Numbered from the stretch's first letter, positions 16,025 through 25,674 are shown. The stretch: DNA of 32,679 bases from Clostridioides sp. (GCA_031272305.1 JAISUA010000064.1:1-32679); one strand, 5' to 3'. Numbers and translations are program-made. Notes: a model not told the origin generated them from the sequence alone.

Positions 16025-17479
16025 ATGAGTGAATTTAAACTACAAAATTTAAAACCAGAAAATTTATTTAAAAACTTCGAATTATTAACAAGAATTCCGA
16101 GAGAATCTGGAAATGAAAAAGAAGTCAGTGATTTTTTAGTGGATTTCGGGAAAAAATTAAATCTTGAAACATATCAAGATGAAGTGAACAATGTCTATAT
16201 CATAAAAGAAGCGACTAAAGGTTATGAAAATAGAAATGGAATCGTAATTCAAGGTCATATGGATATTGTTGCAGAAAAAGAAAAAGAATTGGATTTTAAT
16301 TTCAAAACAGATTCAATTAATTTACAAATAAAGGATGATATGATCTATGCTACTGGAACTACTCTAGGTGCAGATAATGGTATTGCAATTGCAATGGCTA
16401 TGACAATACTTGAAGATGATACTATCAAGCATCCTAGAATAGAGTTGCTTGCAACAGTAGATGAAGAAGTAGGTATGTTAGGTGCAGATAAAATAAAACC
16501 AGAGCATATAAAAGGAAAATATATGATCAATATTGACTCTGAAGAAGAAGGTGTAATCACAGTAAGTTGTGCAGGTGGAAAAAATGTTATAGTTGACTTG
16601 CCAATAAACTATGAAAAAGTAAGTAAAAATAAAATTGCTTTTAAAGTTTCAATAGAAGGTTTACAAGGTGGACATTCAGGAGCAGAAATACATTTACAAA
16701 GAGCAAATGCAAATAAATTATTAGGAAGACTTTTGAATTCTATTCAAGTTGAATATGACATAGTGAGCATAAATGGTGGCTCAAAGTCAAATGCAATTCC
16801 TAGAGATGCTCAAGCACTTATCTTGGTAGAAGACAAGGATGTAGAAAAATTAATTTCTGATATAAAAGATTTAGAGAAAATATACAAAAATGAATTTTCA
16901 TCTGTAGATTCTGAACTTCAAATAAATATTAAAGAAATAGAGAATAGAAGTACACAAGTATTATCTAAAGATAGCAAAGGAAAAGTAATTGAATTTATCC
17001 TTATATCACCTCACGGTGTACAAACATTTAGCAATGAAATAGAGGACCTTGTTGAAAGCTCACTAAACTTTGCAATTATTGAACAACATGAAGATAAAAT
17101 CACTTTCTTGAGTTCAGCAAGAAGTTCTGTGATATCTCTTAGAGAAGAAATTTGTGACAGAATCGTAGCTATGTCAAAAGTATTTGGAGGAAGTGCAAAA
17201 ATAGACGGTGTGTATCCAGCGTGGGAATATGCTAAAGATTCAAATTTAGAAAAAACAGCAGTTGAGGTGTGGAAAGAAATTTCAGGTGTTGAACCTAAAG
17301 TAACAGCTATACATGCAGGACTTGAATGTGGAATGTTGCTTGAGAAACTTCCTGGATTTGAAGCGATATCTATAGGACCAGATATAATGGATGTTCATAC
17401 ACCAAATGAACATATTAGTATATCATCAACAGTGAAAGTTTGGAATTATCTCCTTGAACTAATCCAAAGATTAGATTAA
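16025..17479 (+). CDS. pepD: Aminoacyl-histidine dipeptidase (PepD-type, M20)
   Basis: 484 residues, the usual PepD length. Metal-site motifs of M20 are in order: VIQGHMDIVAEK, TLGADNGIAIAMAM, ATVDEEVGMLGA, MINIDSEEEG, and HTPNEHISIS near the C-terminus. The dimerisation or lid domain lies between, with LQGGHSGAEIHLQRANANKL. The start ATG follows AGGAGG by 5 bases. The enzyme hydrolyses Xaa-His and other dipeptides with two divalent metals in the cytosol. It is the last gene before a strong terminator. Its link to the PucR locus may be simple adjacency, or it may supply amino acids from peptides under the same nitrogen control. Confidence 0.9.
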   Translation: MSEFKLQNLKPENLFKNFELLTRIPRESGNEKEVSDFLVDFGKKLNLETYQDEVNNVYIIKEATKGYENRNGIVIQGHMDIVAEKEKELDFNFKTDSINLQIKDDMIYATGTTLGADNGIAIAMAMTILEDDTIKHPRIELLATVDEEVGMLGADKIKPEHIKGKYMINIDSEEEGVITVSCAGGKNVIVDLPINYEKVSKNKIAFKVSIEGLQGGHSGAEIHLQRANANKLLGRLLNSIQVEYDIVSINGGSKSNAIPRDAQALILVEDKDVEKLISDIKDLEKIYKNEFSSVDSELQINIKEIENRSTQVLSKDSKGKVIEFILISPHGVQTFSNEIEDLVESSLNFAIIEQHEDKITFLSSARSSVISLREEICDRIVAMSKVFGGSAKIDGVYPAWEYAKDSNLEKTAVEVWKEISGVEPKVTAIHAGLECGMLLEKLPGFEAISIGPDIMDVHTPNEHISISSTVKVWNYLLELIQRLD

Positions 17480-17503
17480 AGAAGTAAATAAAATTATCCC
17501 CAA

Positions 17504-17535
17504 AAAAGAAGCGTGTCTGTCTACACGCTTCTTTT
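17504..17535 (+). terminator. Rho-independent terminator after pepD
   Basis: A perfect 13-bp stem: AAAAGAAGCGTGT (17504-17516) and ACACGCTTCTTTT (17523-17535) around the loop CTGTCT. The GC-rich stem top and T-tract make this a strong terminator. It closes the permease-pepD transcript. Confidence 0.9.
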
Positions 17536-17710
17536 AATGCTAGAAAATAAATTTTAAATTAATGTATTTATATAAATAATGAAAAATATTAAAAATATTA
17601 AAAATTAGAATCTATTTATTGCATTGCTTGTAATAAAATGAGGTATAATTATAAGTATGTTATAAGAATAAAATTTTTATTTTAAAATGTAAATTTTACT
17701 TAAGATAAGT

Positions 17711-17757
17711 ATGAAAGTTTGATAACGAAAATATATATTTTCGATCTTGCTTTTCAT
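17711..17757. repeat. Palindromic element related to the hairpin at 3266-3306
   Basis: The core CGAAAATATATATTTTCG (17726-17743) is a perfect 18-bp palindrome flanked by GAT/ATC and by ATGAAAG/CTTTTCAT. It aligns over about 47 bp with the second hairpin of the 3204-3329 element (shared AAGTT-GAT-ACGAAAAT-ATTTTC-ATCT-CTT blocks). It ends about 18 bp before the GTG start of the dehydrogenase and abuts its ribosome site, so it may affect translation. The rest of the 295-bp gap holds the pepD terminator and AT-rich sequence with a TATAAT at 17644-17649. Confidence 0.6.
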
Positions 17758-17774
17758 AGAAGGGAGATAAAAAA

Positions 17775-18710
17775 GTGAAGGTTTTATTTACAGTTAAATA
17801 TGATGATGAGAAACTAAAGAGAATCAAAGAGTTAGGATATGAAGTTGTTTTTATCTCAGAAAAAGAAATCGAAAACAACAATCTAACAGACGACGCAGAT
17901 GTTATGGTTACATATTTTGCGTGTGATAGATTAGATATAGATAAGATGAAAAATCTAAAATACATTCAAACGACGAGTGCAGGTATAGATCAACTTCCAA
18001 AAGAAAAAATTTTGAAAAATAATATTGTAGTCGCAAATAATAAAGATGGATACAAAGTGCCTATAGGCGAGTGGATAGTGAAGTCTATTTTGGATATTTG
18101 CAAAAATTCTAAAAGTATGTTTGAAAATCAAAGCAAAAAGCGTTGGAAAATGGATTTCACGACTAAAGAACTTTCAGGTCAAATCATATTATTTCTAGGA
18201 ACTGGTAATATTGCAACAGAAGCTGCAAAGAGATTAAAGGCTTTTGATGTTGAAATATGGGGTATAAACACAAAAGGAACTCAGAAAGAACATTTTCACA
18301 AATGTTTCTCAACATATGAAATGGATAAAGCTTTGAAGCAATGTGACTTCGTTGTACTTGCAATGCCTTCTACTGAAGACACTAAACATATTTTGAACAA
18401 AGAAAAAATAAAAATTATGAAAGAAGGTTCTTCTATTGTCAACATAGGCAGAGGAGATCTGATAAATCAAAGCGACCTTATAGATTGTATATATAAATTC
18501 AGAGGAGTAGCACTTGATGTCGTTGAGAAAGAACCACTTGATGTAGATAGCAAACTGTGGAATTTTGACAACGTCATAATAACACCTCACAATTCTTGGA
18601 TATCAGAAAAAAATACAGATAGAAATTTCGAAATGATTTTCGATAATTTGAATAGATTTATCAATGATGAACCATTGAAAAATGTTGTAGATATTAAAAA
18701 AGGATATTGA
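17775..18710 (+). CDS. D-isomer-specific 2-hydroxyacid dehydrogenase family protein
   Basis: 311 residues. The NAD-binding fingerprint LGTGNIA is at about 141-147. Catalytic-triad positions of the family are all present: Arg226 in NIGRGDL, Glu253 in EKEPL and His272 in TPHNSW. The start is GTG, preceded by AGGGAG with good spacing. It reduces or oxidises a 2-keto/2-hydroxy acid in the cytosol; the sequence does not fix the substrate. It stands alone between a palindromic element and ligA and has no obvious partner gene. Confidence 0.85.
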   Translation: MKVLFTVKYDDEKLKRIKELGYEVVFISEKEIENNNLTDDADVMVTYFACDRLDIDKMKNLKYIQTTSAGIDQLPKEKILKNNIVVANNKDGYKVPIGEWIVKSILDICKNSKSMFENQSKKRWKMDFTTKELSGQIILFLGTGNIATEAAKRLKAFDVEIWGINTKGTQKEHFHKCFSTYEMDKALKQCDFVVLAMPSTEDTKHILNKEKIKIMKEGSSIVNIGRGDLINQSDLIDCIYKFRGVALDVVEKEPLDVDSKLWNFDNVIITPHNSWISEKNTDRNFEMIFDNLNRFINDEPLKNVVDIKKGY

Positions 18711-18871
18711 TTTTATAATAGTGAAGTAAATAATTTAATTAGTAAAGCTAATTAACAAAAAAATTTCAGATAAAAATATATAAATCTTAGATTTTGAGTT
18801 ATAATTTATATATAAAAAGTAAATGTTAAAGAAGTTTTAATTGTTAAATTAGTTAAGGAGAAAATATTTAT

Positions 18872-20896
18872 ATGAATATAGAACAAAGGATAGGTGAATT
18901 GATCGACAAGCTCAATTATCACAATCAAAGATATTATGTTGAGGATTCTCCTGAGATATCAGATTATGAATATGATATGATGATGAGAGAATTGATAGAG
19001 TTAGAAGAGAAAAATCCAAATTTAAAAAGAGCAGATTCACCTTCTAGTAGAGTAGGTGGAGTAGCACTTGAAAAGTTTGAAAAAGTAGTACACGATGTTC
19101 CTATGTTGAGCCTTGCAAATGTGTTCAATGAAGGAGAAATAAGAGCATTTGATAAGAGAGTAAGAGATGCTATAGGGGAAAATGTTGAATATGTTCTTGA
19201 ATTTAAAATAGATGGACTTTCAGTTGCACTTGAATATCAAGATGGAATATTTGTAAAAGGGTCTACTAGAGGAGATGGTGTCACTGGAGAAGACATCACT
19301 AAAAATCTACAGACAATAAAGACAATACCTCTGAAAATTTCTGAACATAGAAAACTTATAGCAAGAGGAGAAGTATTTATTTCAAAGAATGATTTTGAAA
19401 AAATAAATGAACTTCAAGAAGATATGGGACAGCAAGTTTTTGCAAATCCGAGAAATCTTGCAGCAGGTTCTTTAAGACAACTCGACTCTAAGCTCACTGC
19501 AAAACGACCACTAGATATTTTTGTATTTAACTTCGAAAATATAGATGATTTTGATATAAAGACTCACAGTGAGTCACTTGAATTTTTGTCATCTCAAGGA
19601 TTCAAAATTATAAGTAATTTCATGGTCTGCAAAAATATAGATGAAGTAATAGAAAAAATTGATTATTGGTCAGAAAACAGAGATAAATTAGAGTTTGATA
19701 TAGATGGAATGGTCATAAAGGTAAATGATATAGCATCTCGTGAAAAAATGGGAGCTACTGTTAAATCTCCTAGATGGGCTACTTCGTACAAATTTCCAGC
19801 AGAAAAAAAGAAGACAAAATTGTTAGATATAGTTGTTGAGGTTGGAAGAACTGGAACAATCACTCCGAGTGCGATATTGCAACCTATAAGACTTGCAGGA
19901 ACTACAGTTTCAAGAGCAACTTTACACAATGAGGACTACATAAATGAGAAGGATATCAGAATAGGTGATAGCGTTCTTGTTCAAAAGTCAGGAGAGATAA
20001 TTCCTAAAGTCTTGGAAGTTGTTAAAGAAGACAGAACAGGCGAAGAAATCGAATTTGTTATGCCAAAACATTGTCCTGTATGTGGTGAAGAAACTGTAAG
20101 ATTAGAAGGCGAAGCAGCAGTAAAATGTATAAATATCTCTTGTCCTGCTCAAATAAGACGTGGTATAATTCACTATGTTTCAAGAGATGCTATGAATATT
20201 GACGGACTTGGTGAGCAAATAGTCACACTTCTATTGAATGAAAACTTAATCAAAGATATAGCAGATCTATATTATTTAGAAAAAGATCAGATTGCAAGTT
20301 TAGAAAGAATGGGAGATAAATCAGCTGAAAATCTTCTAAATTCAATTGAAAAGTCTAAGTCAAATGAACTTTGGAGATTGATCAATGGTTTAGGAATTAG
20401 ATTTATAGGAGTGAAGGCAGCTAAAATATTAGCAAGCAATTTCAATTCTCTTGAAGAAATAAAAGATGCTACAGTACAACAGCTTACGAATCTAGAAGAA
20501 GTAGGCGAGATAATGGCAAACAGTGTAGTAGAATTTTTCAAAGAAAATAGAAATCTTGAAGTTATAGAAAAGTTGAAAGATGTTGGAGTAAATATGACTT
20601 CAACTAAAGAAAAAGACGATAATATAAACAAAATTTTCGATAAAATGAAAATAGTACTTACAGGTACACTTCCAACTTTGAAGAGAGATCAAGCGAAAGA
20701 ATTGATTGAGAAAAGAGGAGGAAAGGCAACTTCAAGTGTAAGTAAATCAACTACATTTGTTCTTGCAGGAGAAGAAGCAGGTTCAAAACTACAAAAAGCT
20801 ATAGATTTAGGTGTAAAAGTAATAGATGAAGAAAAATTCAACGAATTGTTGAAGTTTGATTCAATAGAAGAAGTTTTGACAGAACTAGAAAAATAA
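18872..20896 (+). CDS. ligA: NAD-dependent DNA ligase LigA
   Basis: 674 residues, full length. Order: Ia domain with YHNQRYYVEDSPEISDYEYD; adenylation domain with the active Lys112 in EFKIDGLS; OB fold (VEVGRTGTITPSAIL); Cys4 zinc finger (CPVCGEE...CINISCP); helix-hairpin-helix repeats; and a BRCT domain at about 595-674. The ATG follows AAGGAG by about 9 bases. It seals nicks in DNA replication and repair using NAD+. The rph-rdgB gene follows after 18 bp, so the two are probably co-transcribed. Confidence 0.97.
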   Translation: MNIEQRIGELIDKLNYHNQRYYVEDSPEISDYEYDMMMRELIELEEKNPNLKRADSPSSRVGGVALEKFEKVVHDVPMLSLANVFNEGEIRAFDKRVRDAIGENVEYVLEFKIDGLSVALEYQDGIFVKGSTRGDGVTGEDITKNLQTIKTIPLKISEHRKLIARGEVFISKNDFEKINELQEDMGQQVFANPRNLAAGSLRQLDSKLTAKRPLDIFVFNFENIDDFDIKTHSESLEFLSSQGFKIISNFMVCKNIDEVIEKIDYWSENRDKLEFDIDGMVIKVNDIASREKMGATVKSPRWATSYKFPAEKKKTKLLDIVVEVGRTGTITPSAILQPIRLAGTTVSRATLHNEDYINEKDIRIGDSVLVQKSGEIIPKVLEVVKEDRTGEEIEFVMPKHCPVCGEETVRLEGEAAVKCINISCPAQIRRGIIHYVSRDAMNIDGLGEQIVTLLLNENLIKDIADLYYLEKDQIASLERMGDKSAENLLNSIEKSKSNELWRLINGLGIRFIGVKAAKILASNFNSLEEIKDATVQQLTNLEEVGEIMANSVVEFFKENRNLEVIEKLKDVGVNMTSTKEKDDNINKIFDKMKIVLTGTLPTLKRDQAKELIEKRGGKATSSVSKSTTFVLAGEEAGSKLQKAIDLGVKVIDEEKFNELLKFDSIEEVLTELEK

Positions 20897-20914
20897 TTTT
20901 TTGGAGGAGTAATT

Positions 20915-22279
20915 TTGAGGATAGACAATAGAAAGTATGATGAACTTAGAAATATAAAAATTACAAGAAACTATACTAAGTTTGCTGAGGGTTCAGTTTT
21001 AATTGAAGTAGGAGATACTAAAGTTTTGTGTACAGCTCATATTGAAGAAGGAGTGCCAAAATTTCTAAAAAATACAGGCACAGGTTGGATAAAGGCTGAA
21101 TATTCTATGCTTCCAATGGCGAACAGTGAAAGAAAAAATAGAGAAAGAGGAAAAATTGACGGAAGAACTCAAGAAATACAAAGATTCATAGGTAGAGCAT
21201 TGAGATCTGTTGTAGATTTGAAAAAATTAGGTGAAAGAACAATTTGGATAGATTGTGATGTTATTCAAGCTGATGGTGGAACAAGGACGGCTTCTATTTC
21301 AGGTGCATATGTTGCATTAGTAGAAGCTTTGCATAAATTATACAAATCAGGAATGATAAAAAAAATGCCTATAGATAAATTTGTATCTGCAGTTAGTTTA
21401 GGCGTTGTCAAAGATGAACTTATGTTGGATCTTTGTTATGAAGAAGATTCAAATGCTACAGTAGATATGAATGTGGTTATGACGAACACAGGTGAATTTA
21501 TCGAAGTTCAAGGAACAGGAGAAGAGAAACCTTTTAGCAAAAAACAATTGTATCTTCTATTAGAACTTGCTGAAATAGGCAACAAAGAGATGATAAAACA
21601 TCAGAAAAAAGTTCTAGGTGAAATAACAAGAGATATAATAGGTATGGAATATGAAAAGAATATTGTTGTAGCAACAGGAAACGCTCACAAACTTATTGAA
21701 ATAAAATCAATACTGAGCGACCTTGAATTCGATATTCATTCATTAAAAGATATAGAGCTAGATAATATTGAAATAATAGAAAATGGAAGAACATTTGAAC
21801 ATAATGCAGTGATCAAGTCTAGAACAATTTTGTCAGCACTTAAAGAAAAATCATGTACAAGTAAAGAAATGATTGTGATAGCCGATGATTCAGGACTTGA
21901 AGTAGATGCACTTGATTTGCGACCAGGAATATTCACAGCTAGATATGCTGGTGAGAATGCAACCGATGAAGAAAATAGAAAAAAACTTCTTGAAGAATTG
22001 AAAGACGTTCCATTTGAAAAAAGAACAGCAAGATTTATATGTGCAATAGCAGTTGTATTTCCAGATAACAAGTCATTTACTGTGAGAGGAGTTTGTGAAG
22101 GAAAAATAGCACTAGAAGAATCAGGAGAAAAAGGTTTTGGTTACGATAGCCTATTTATTCCTGAAGGATACGATGTTACTTTTGCACAAATGGATTCAGA
22201 TTTGAAAAATACAATAAGCCATAGAGCACAAGCACTTAGATTTATGAGAATCGGACTTGAAAAAAATTTTAATAAATAA
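20915..22279 (+). CDS. rph: Fused RNase PH and XTP/dITP pyrophosphatase (RdgB/HAM1)
   Basis: 454 residues in one frame. Residues 1-241 are a complete RNase PH (GTGWIKAEYSMLP, DGRTQEIQRFIGRALR, QADGGTRTASISG with the phosphate-binding Arg, and DLCYEEDSNATVDMNVV). Residues about 248-454 are a complete RdgB/HAM1 enzyme (VVATGNAHKLIEIK, VIADDSGLEVDAL, GFGYDSLF, SHRAQAL). The join is only about six residues. The start is TTG after GGAGGAG. RNase PH trims tRNA 3' ends; RdgB hydrolyses non-canonical purine triphosphates such as dITP and XTP. The two genes are usually neighbours in Firmicutes, and in some lineages fused. Confidence 0.95.
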   Translation: MRIDNRKYDELRNIKITRNYTKFAEGSVLIEVGDTKVLCTAHIEEGVPKFLKNTGTGWIKAEYSMLPMANSERKNRERGKIDGRTQEIQRFIGRALRSVVDLKKLGERTIWIDCDVIQADGGTRTASISGAYVALVEALHKLYKSGMIKKMPIDKFVSAVSLGVVKDELMLDLCYEEDSNATVDMNVVMTNTGEFIEVQGTGEEKPFSKKQLYLLLELAEIGNKEMIKHQKKVLGEITRDIIGMEYEKNIVVATGNAHKLIEIKSILSDLEFDIHSLKDIELDNIEIIENGRTFEHNAVIKSRTILSALKEKSCTSKEMIVIADDSGLEVDALDLRPGIFTARYAGENATDEENRKKLLEELKDVPFEKRTARFICAIAVVFPDNKSFTVRGVCEGKIALEESGEKGFGYDSLFIPEGYDVTFAQMDSDLKNTISHRAQALRFMRIGLEKNFNK

Positions 22280-22303
22280 TTTTTAATAAAATATGAAGTC
22301 ATT

Positions 22304-22332
22304 TTGTACATTGATAAATTATATGATATAAT
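22304..22332 (+). promoter_or_regulatory. Sigma-A promoter of tig
   Basis: TTGTAC (22304-22309) and a perfect TATAAT (22327-22332) separated by 17 bp, about 60 bp upstream of the trigger factor start. Confidence 0.7.
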
Positions 22333-22393
22333 GTAGAGGTTGGAATTTTAATTATTTACATTCAATTAAAAACACTTAGGAGGAAACAAAATA

Positions 22394-23680
22394 ATGAAAG
22401 TAGAATTTATCAAAAAAGAAGGAAATACTGTAAACTTTAAAATACAAGTTGATGATGCTCAATTTGAAGCTTCAATTGAAAAAGCATATAAGAAAAATAA
22501 AGGTAAATACAATATTCCTGGATTTAGAAAAGGTAAAGCACCAAGAAAAATCATCGAAGCACAATTAGGAAAAGGAGTATTCTTCAATGATGCAATAGAT
22601 ATATTATTTAGAGAAGTATATCCAAAAGCTATAGAAGAATTAGCTTTAACTCCTATTGATAATCCAGATTTAGATATAGAAGAAATAAGTAAAGACAATG
22701 GTATTGTTATGATATTCAACGTTGATGTCAAACCAGAAGTTGTAGTTGAAAACTACAAAGGAATAGAAGTTGCAAAAATTGATGATACTGTAAGTGATGA
22801 ACAAGTAGAAGCAGAATTAAAACTTATGCAAGAAAGAAATGCAAGAATAATTTCTGTTGAAGATAAAGAAATTGAAAATGGAGATACAGTTGTTATAGAT
22901 TATGAAGGATTCAAAGATGGTGTAGCTTTTGAAGGTGGAAAAGCTGAAAACTACAATCTAGTAATAGGATCTGGACATTTTATACCAGGATTTGAAGAAG
23001 GTTTAGTTGGTAAAAAAGCTAACGAAGAAGTTGAACTTAATATAACTTTCCCAGAACAATATCACAGTGAAGAATTAGCAGGTGCTCCTGTAGTTTTCAA
23101 AGTAACAATCAAAGATGTAAAAGTTAAAGAACTATCTGATATAGATGATGAATTTGCAAAAGATGTAAGTGAATTTGATACTTTGGATGAATTAAAATCA
23201 GACATTAGAGCTAATTTAGAAGAAGCAACAAAAGTACATGTTAGAGAAGAAGTAAAACAAGCTGTTTTAAATAAAATAGCTGAAAGTGTAGAAATAGATA
23301 TACCAGAAGCAATGGTAAATCGTCAAGTTGAAAATATGATTGAACAATTGGATTACCAAATGAGAGCACAAGGATTCTCTATTGAACAATTACTTCAAAT
23401 GTCAGGAAAAACAATTGCTGATTTAGTAGAAGATAGAAAAGAAGATGCTAAAAAAATAGTTAAACAAACATTGATAATGGAAGCTATTGTTAAAGCTGAA
23501 AACGTAGAAGTAAGTGAAGAAGAAATAGATAAAGAATTAGAAGCAATAGCTAAGATGTACAAAATGGAATTTGATGATTTGAAAAAAATGATAGTAGGCA
23601 ATGAATTACATCAAATAGAAGAAGAAATAAAATTCAGAAAAACATTAGATTTACTTGCTGACAATGCAGTTTTAGCTTAA
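22394..23680 (+). CDS. tig: Trigger factor (ribosome-bound chaperone, PPIase)
   Basis: 428 residues, normal length. The N-terminal ribosome-docking signature GFRKGKAP is at 43-50. The FKBP-type PPIase domain spans about 150-245 (GDTVVIDYEGFKDG, IPGFEEGLVG). The C-terminal chaperone arms are helical and acidic. The ATG follows AGGAGG by 9 bases. It binds nascent chains at the exit tunnel. It is the first gene of the conserved tig-clpP-clpX set and has its own promoter. Confidence 0.97.
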   Translation: MKVEFIKKEGNTVNFKIQVDDAQFEASIEKAYKKNKGKYNIPGFRKGKAPRKIIEAQLGKGVFFNDAIDILFREVYPKAIEELALTPIDNPDLDIEEISKDNGIVMIFNVDVKPEVVVENYKGIEVAKIDDTVSDEQVEAELKLMQERNARIISVEDKEIENGDTVVIDYEGFKDGVAFEGGKAENYNLVIGSGHFIPGFEEGLVGKKANEEVELNITFPEQYHSEELAGAPVVFKVTIKDVKVKELSDIDDEFAKDVSEFDTLDELKSDIRANLEEATKVHVREEVKQAVLNKIAESVEIDIPEAMVNRQVENMIEQLDYQMRAQGFSIEQLLQMSGKTIADLVEDRKEDAKKIVKQTLIMEAIVKAENVEVSEEEIDKELEAIAKMYKMEFDDLKKMIVGNELHQIEEEIKFRKTLDLLADNAVLA

Positions 23681-23715
23681 AATAATTTTTTATATTTATA
23701 TAAATGAAATTTATT

Positions 23716-23745
23716 TTGATTAATATATGTTTTTATGTGTATAAA
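23716..23745 (+). promoter_or_regulatory. Possible promoter of clpP-clpX
   Basis: TTGATT at 23716-23721 and TATAAA at 23740-23745 with an 18-bp spacer in the 146-bp gap before clpP. I found no CtsR operator (GGTCAAA repeat) or CIRCE element here. Confidence 0.35.
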
Positions 23746-23826
23746 TTATGTAAGAAATATAATAATAAAGTGATATCTGATTGTTTACATTTTATATAAA
23801 TAAATTGAAGGGGAGGTATTTTATTT

Positions 23827-24411
23827 ATGGCATTAGTACCTATGGTCGTTGAACAAACAGGAAGAGGAGAAAGATCTTACGATATATATTCAAGACTTTT
23901 AAAAGACAGAATAATATTTTTAGGCGATGAAGTAAACGACGCAACAGCAGGACTTATAGTTGCACAATTATTATTTCTAGAAGCTGAAGATCCAGATAAG
24001 GATATTCATTTATATATAAATTCACCAGGAGGAAGTGTAACTGCTGGTATGGCTATTTATGATACTATGAATTATGTAAAACCTGATGTAAGCACAATTT
24101 GTATTGGTATGGCTGCATCTATGGGAGCTTTCTTGCTTACTGCAGGAGCAAAAGGAAAAAGATTTGCTCTTCCTAACAGCGAAATAATGATACATCAACC
24201 TTCTGGAGGCTCAAAAGGTCAAGCTACAGATATGGATATTCAAGTGAAAAGAATATTAAAAACAAAAGAATCTCTTAATAGAATTATGTCTGAAAGAACA
24301 GGTCAACCAGTTGAAGTAATAGCTAGAGACACTGAAAGAGATAATTTTATGTCTGCTGAAGAAGCAAAAGAATATGGTTTGATAGATGAAGTAGTTACAA
24401 AGAGAGCTTAA
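23827..24411 (+). CDS. clpP: ATP-dependent Clp protease proteolytic subunit
   Basis: 194 residues, normal length. The serine-protease triad is Ser98 (in GMAASMGA), His123 (in MIHQPSGG) and Asp172 (in TERDNFMSAEEA). The oxyanion region SPGGSVTAG is intact. The ATG lies after GGGGAGG. It forms the 14-mer proteolytic chamber that works with ClpX, whose gene follows after 12 bp in the same operon. Confidence 0.98.
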   Translation: MALVPMVVEQTGRGERSYDIYSRLLKDRIIFLGDEVNDATAGLIVAQLLFLEAEDPDKDIHLYINSPGGSVTAGMAIYDTMNYVKPDVSTICIGMAASMGAFLLTAGAKGKRFALPNSEIMIHQPSGGSKGQATDMDIQVKRILKTKESLNRIMSERTGQPVEVIARDTERDNFMSAEEAKEYGLIDEVVTKRA

Positions 24412-24423
24412 AGGAGGGTGTAG

Positions 24424-25674
24424 ATGGCTAAAATTATTGAAGAAAAAAAATTAAAATGCTCGTTTTGTGGTAAAAGTGCAGAACAAGTTCAAAAATTAAT
24501 CGCAGGTCCAAATGTTTATATTTGTGATGAATGTGTGGAGCTTTGTGAGGAAATTATTGAAGAAGAAATGCAAGGGTTGATAGATGATGCAGAGTTTACT
24601 CTTCCTAAGCCAAAAGAAATGATGGATATATTAAATGATTATGTAATAGGTCAAGAACAAGCTAAAAAGGCTCTGTCAGTGGCTGTGTACAATCATTACA
24701 AAAGAATTTGTAGCAAAAAATCAGTTTTAAAAGAAGTTGAGATACAAAAAAGTAATGTTTTACTTTTAGGACCTACAGGTTCAGGGAAAACACTTCTTGC
24801 TCAAACATTGGCTAGAACACTAAATGTTCCTTTTGCAATGGCTGATGCTACATCACTTACAGAAGCAGGATATGTTGGAGAAGATGTTGAAAATATACTT
24901 CTAAAACTTATTCAAGCTGCTGATTTTGATATTGAAAAAGCACAAAAAGGTATAATTTATATCGATGAAATAGATAAGATAGCTAGAAAATCTGAAAATG
25001 TATCTATAACAAGAGATGTTAGTGGAGAAGGTGTTCAACAATCACTTCTAAAAATCCTTGAAGGAACAGTAGCAAATGTACCACCTCAAGGAGGAAGAAA
25101 ACATCCACATCAAGAATTCTTAAAAATAGACACAACTAATATATTATTTATATTAGGTGGAGCTTTCGATGGTATAGAAAAAATAATTCAAAGACGTACT
25201 GATAAGAAAGTTCTAGGTTTTGGAGCTAAAATAGAAAGCAAGAAAGATCAAAATATAGGAAAGATACTTGAAAATGTTTTACCAGAAGATCTTTTGAAAT
25301 ATGGTATAATACCTGAATTCATAGGTAGACTTCCTATTATATCTACACTTGAGCTTCTAGATGAAGAGGCACTTGTAAAAATACTTAAAGAACCTAAAAA
25401 TGCTCTTGTTAAACAATACAAGAAATTATTTGAACTTGACGGTGCAGAACTTGAATTTGAAGAAGAAGCACTTAAATCTATTGCACACAAAGCTATCGAA
25501 AGAAAAACTGGTGCAAGAGGTCTTAGAAGTATTGTTGAAGATATAATGCTTGACACAATGTTTGAAGTGCCTTCGAAGCAAAAAGTTAAGAAAGTTATCG
25601 TAACAAAAGAATCTGTAGAAGATAAAGATGTTCAACCTACAGTTATATTATTTGATGAAAAAGAAAGTGCTTAA
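24424..25674 (+). CDS. clpX: ATP-dependent Clp protease ATP-binding subunit ClpX
   Basis: 416 residues. N-terminal Cys4 zinc-binding domain: Cys12, 15, 34, 37. Walker A GPTGSGKT at 116-123, Walker B IIYIDEID with Asp181-Glu182, the RKH pore-2 motif in GGRKHPHQ, and sensor 2 GARGLRSI. The start ATG follows AAGGAGGG. It unfolds tagged substrates and feeds them to ClpP. It is followed by a bidirectional terminator. Confidence 0.98.
   Translation: MAKIIEEKKLKCSFCGKSAEQVQKLIAGPNVYICDECVELCEEIIEEEMQGLIDDAEFTLPKPKEMMDILNDYVIGQEQAKKALSVAVYNHYKRICSKKSVLKEVEIQKSNVLLLGPTGSGKTLLAQTLARTLNVPFAMADATSLTEAGYVGEDVENILLKLIQAADFDIEKAQKGIIYIDEIDKIARKSENVSITRDVSGEGVQQSLLKILEGTVANVPPQGGRKHPHQEFLKIDTTNILFILGGAFDGIEKIIQRRTDKKVLGFGAKIESKKDQNIGKILENVLPEDLLKYGIIPEFIGRLPIISTLELLDEEALVKILKEPKNALVKQYKKLFELDGAELEFEEEALKSIAHKAIERKTGARGLRSIVEDIMLDTMFEVPSKQKVKKVIVTKESVEDKDVQPTVILFDEKESA

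Noticed and set aside
22280..23826. CtsR or CIRCE heat-shock operators near tig and clpP
   Set aside because: I looked for GGTCAAA repeats and the CIRCE inverted repeat in the gaps and found none.
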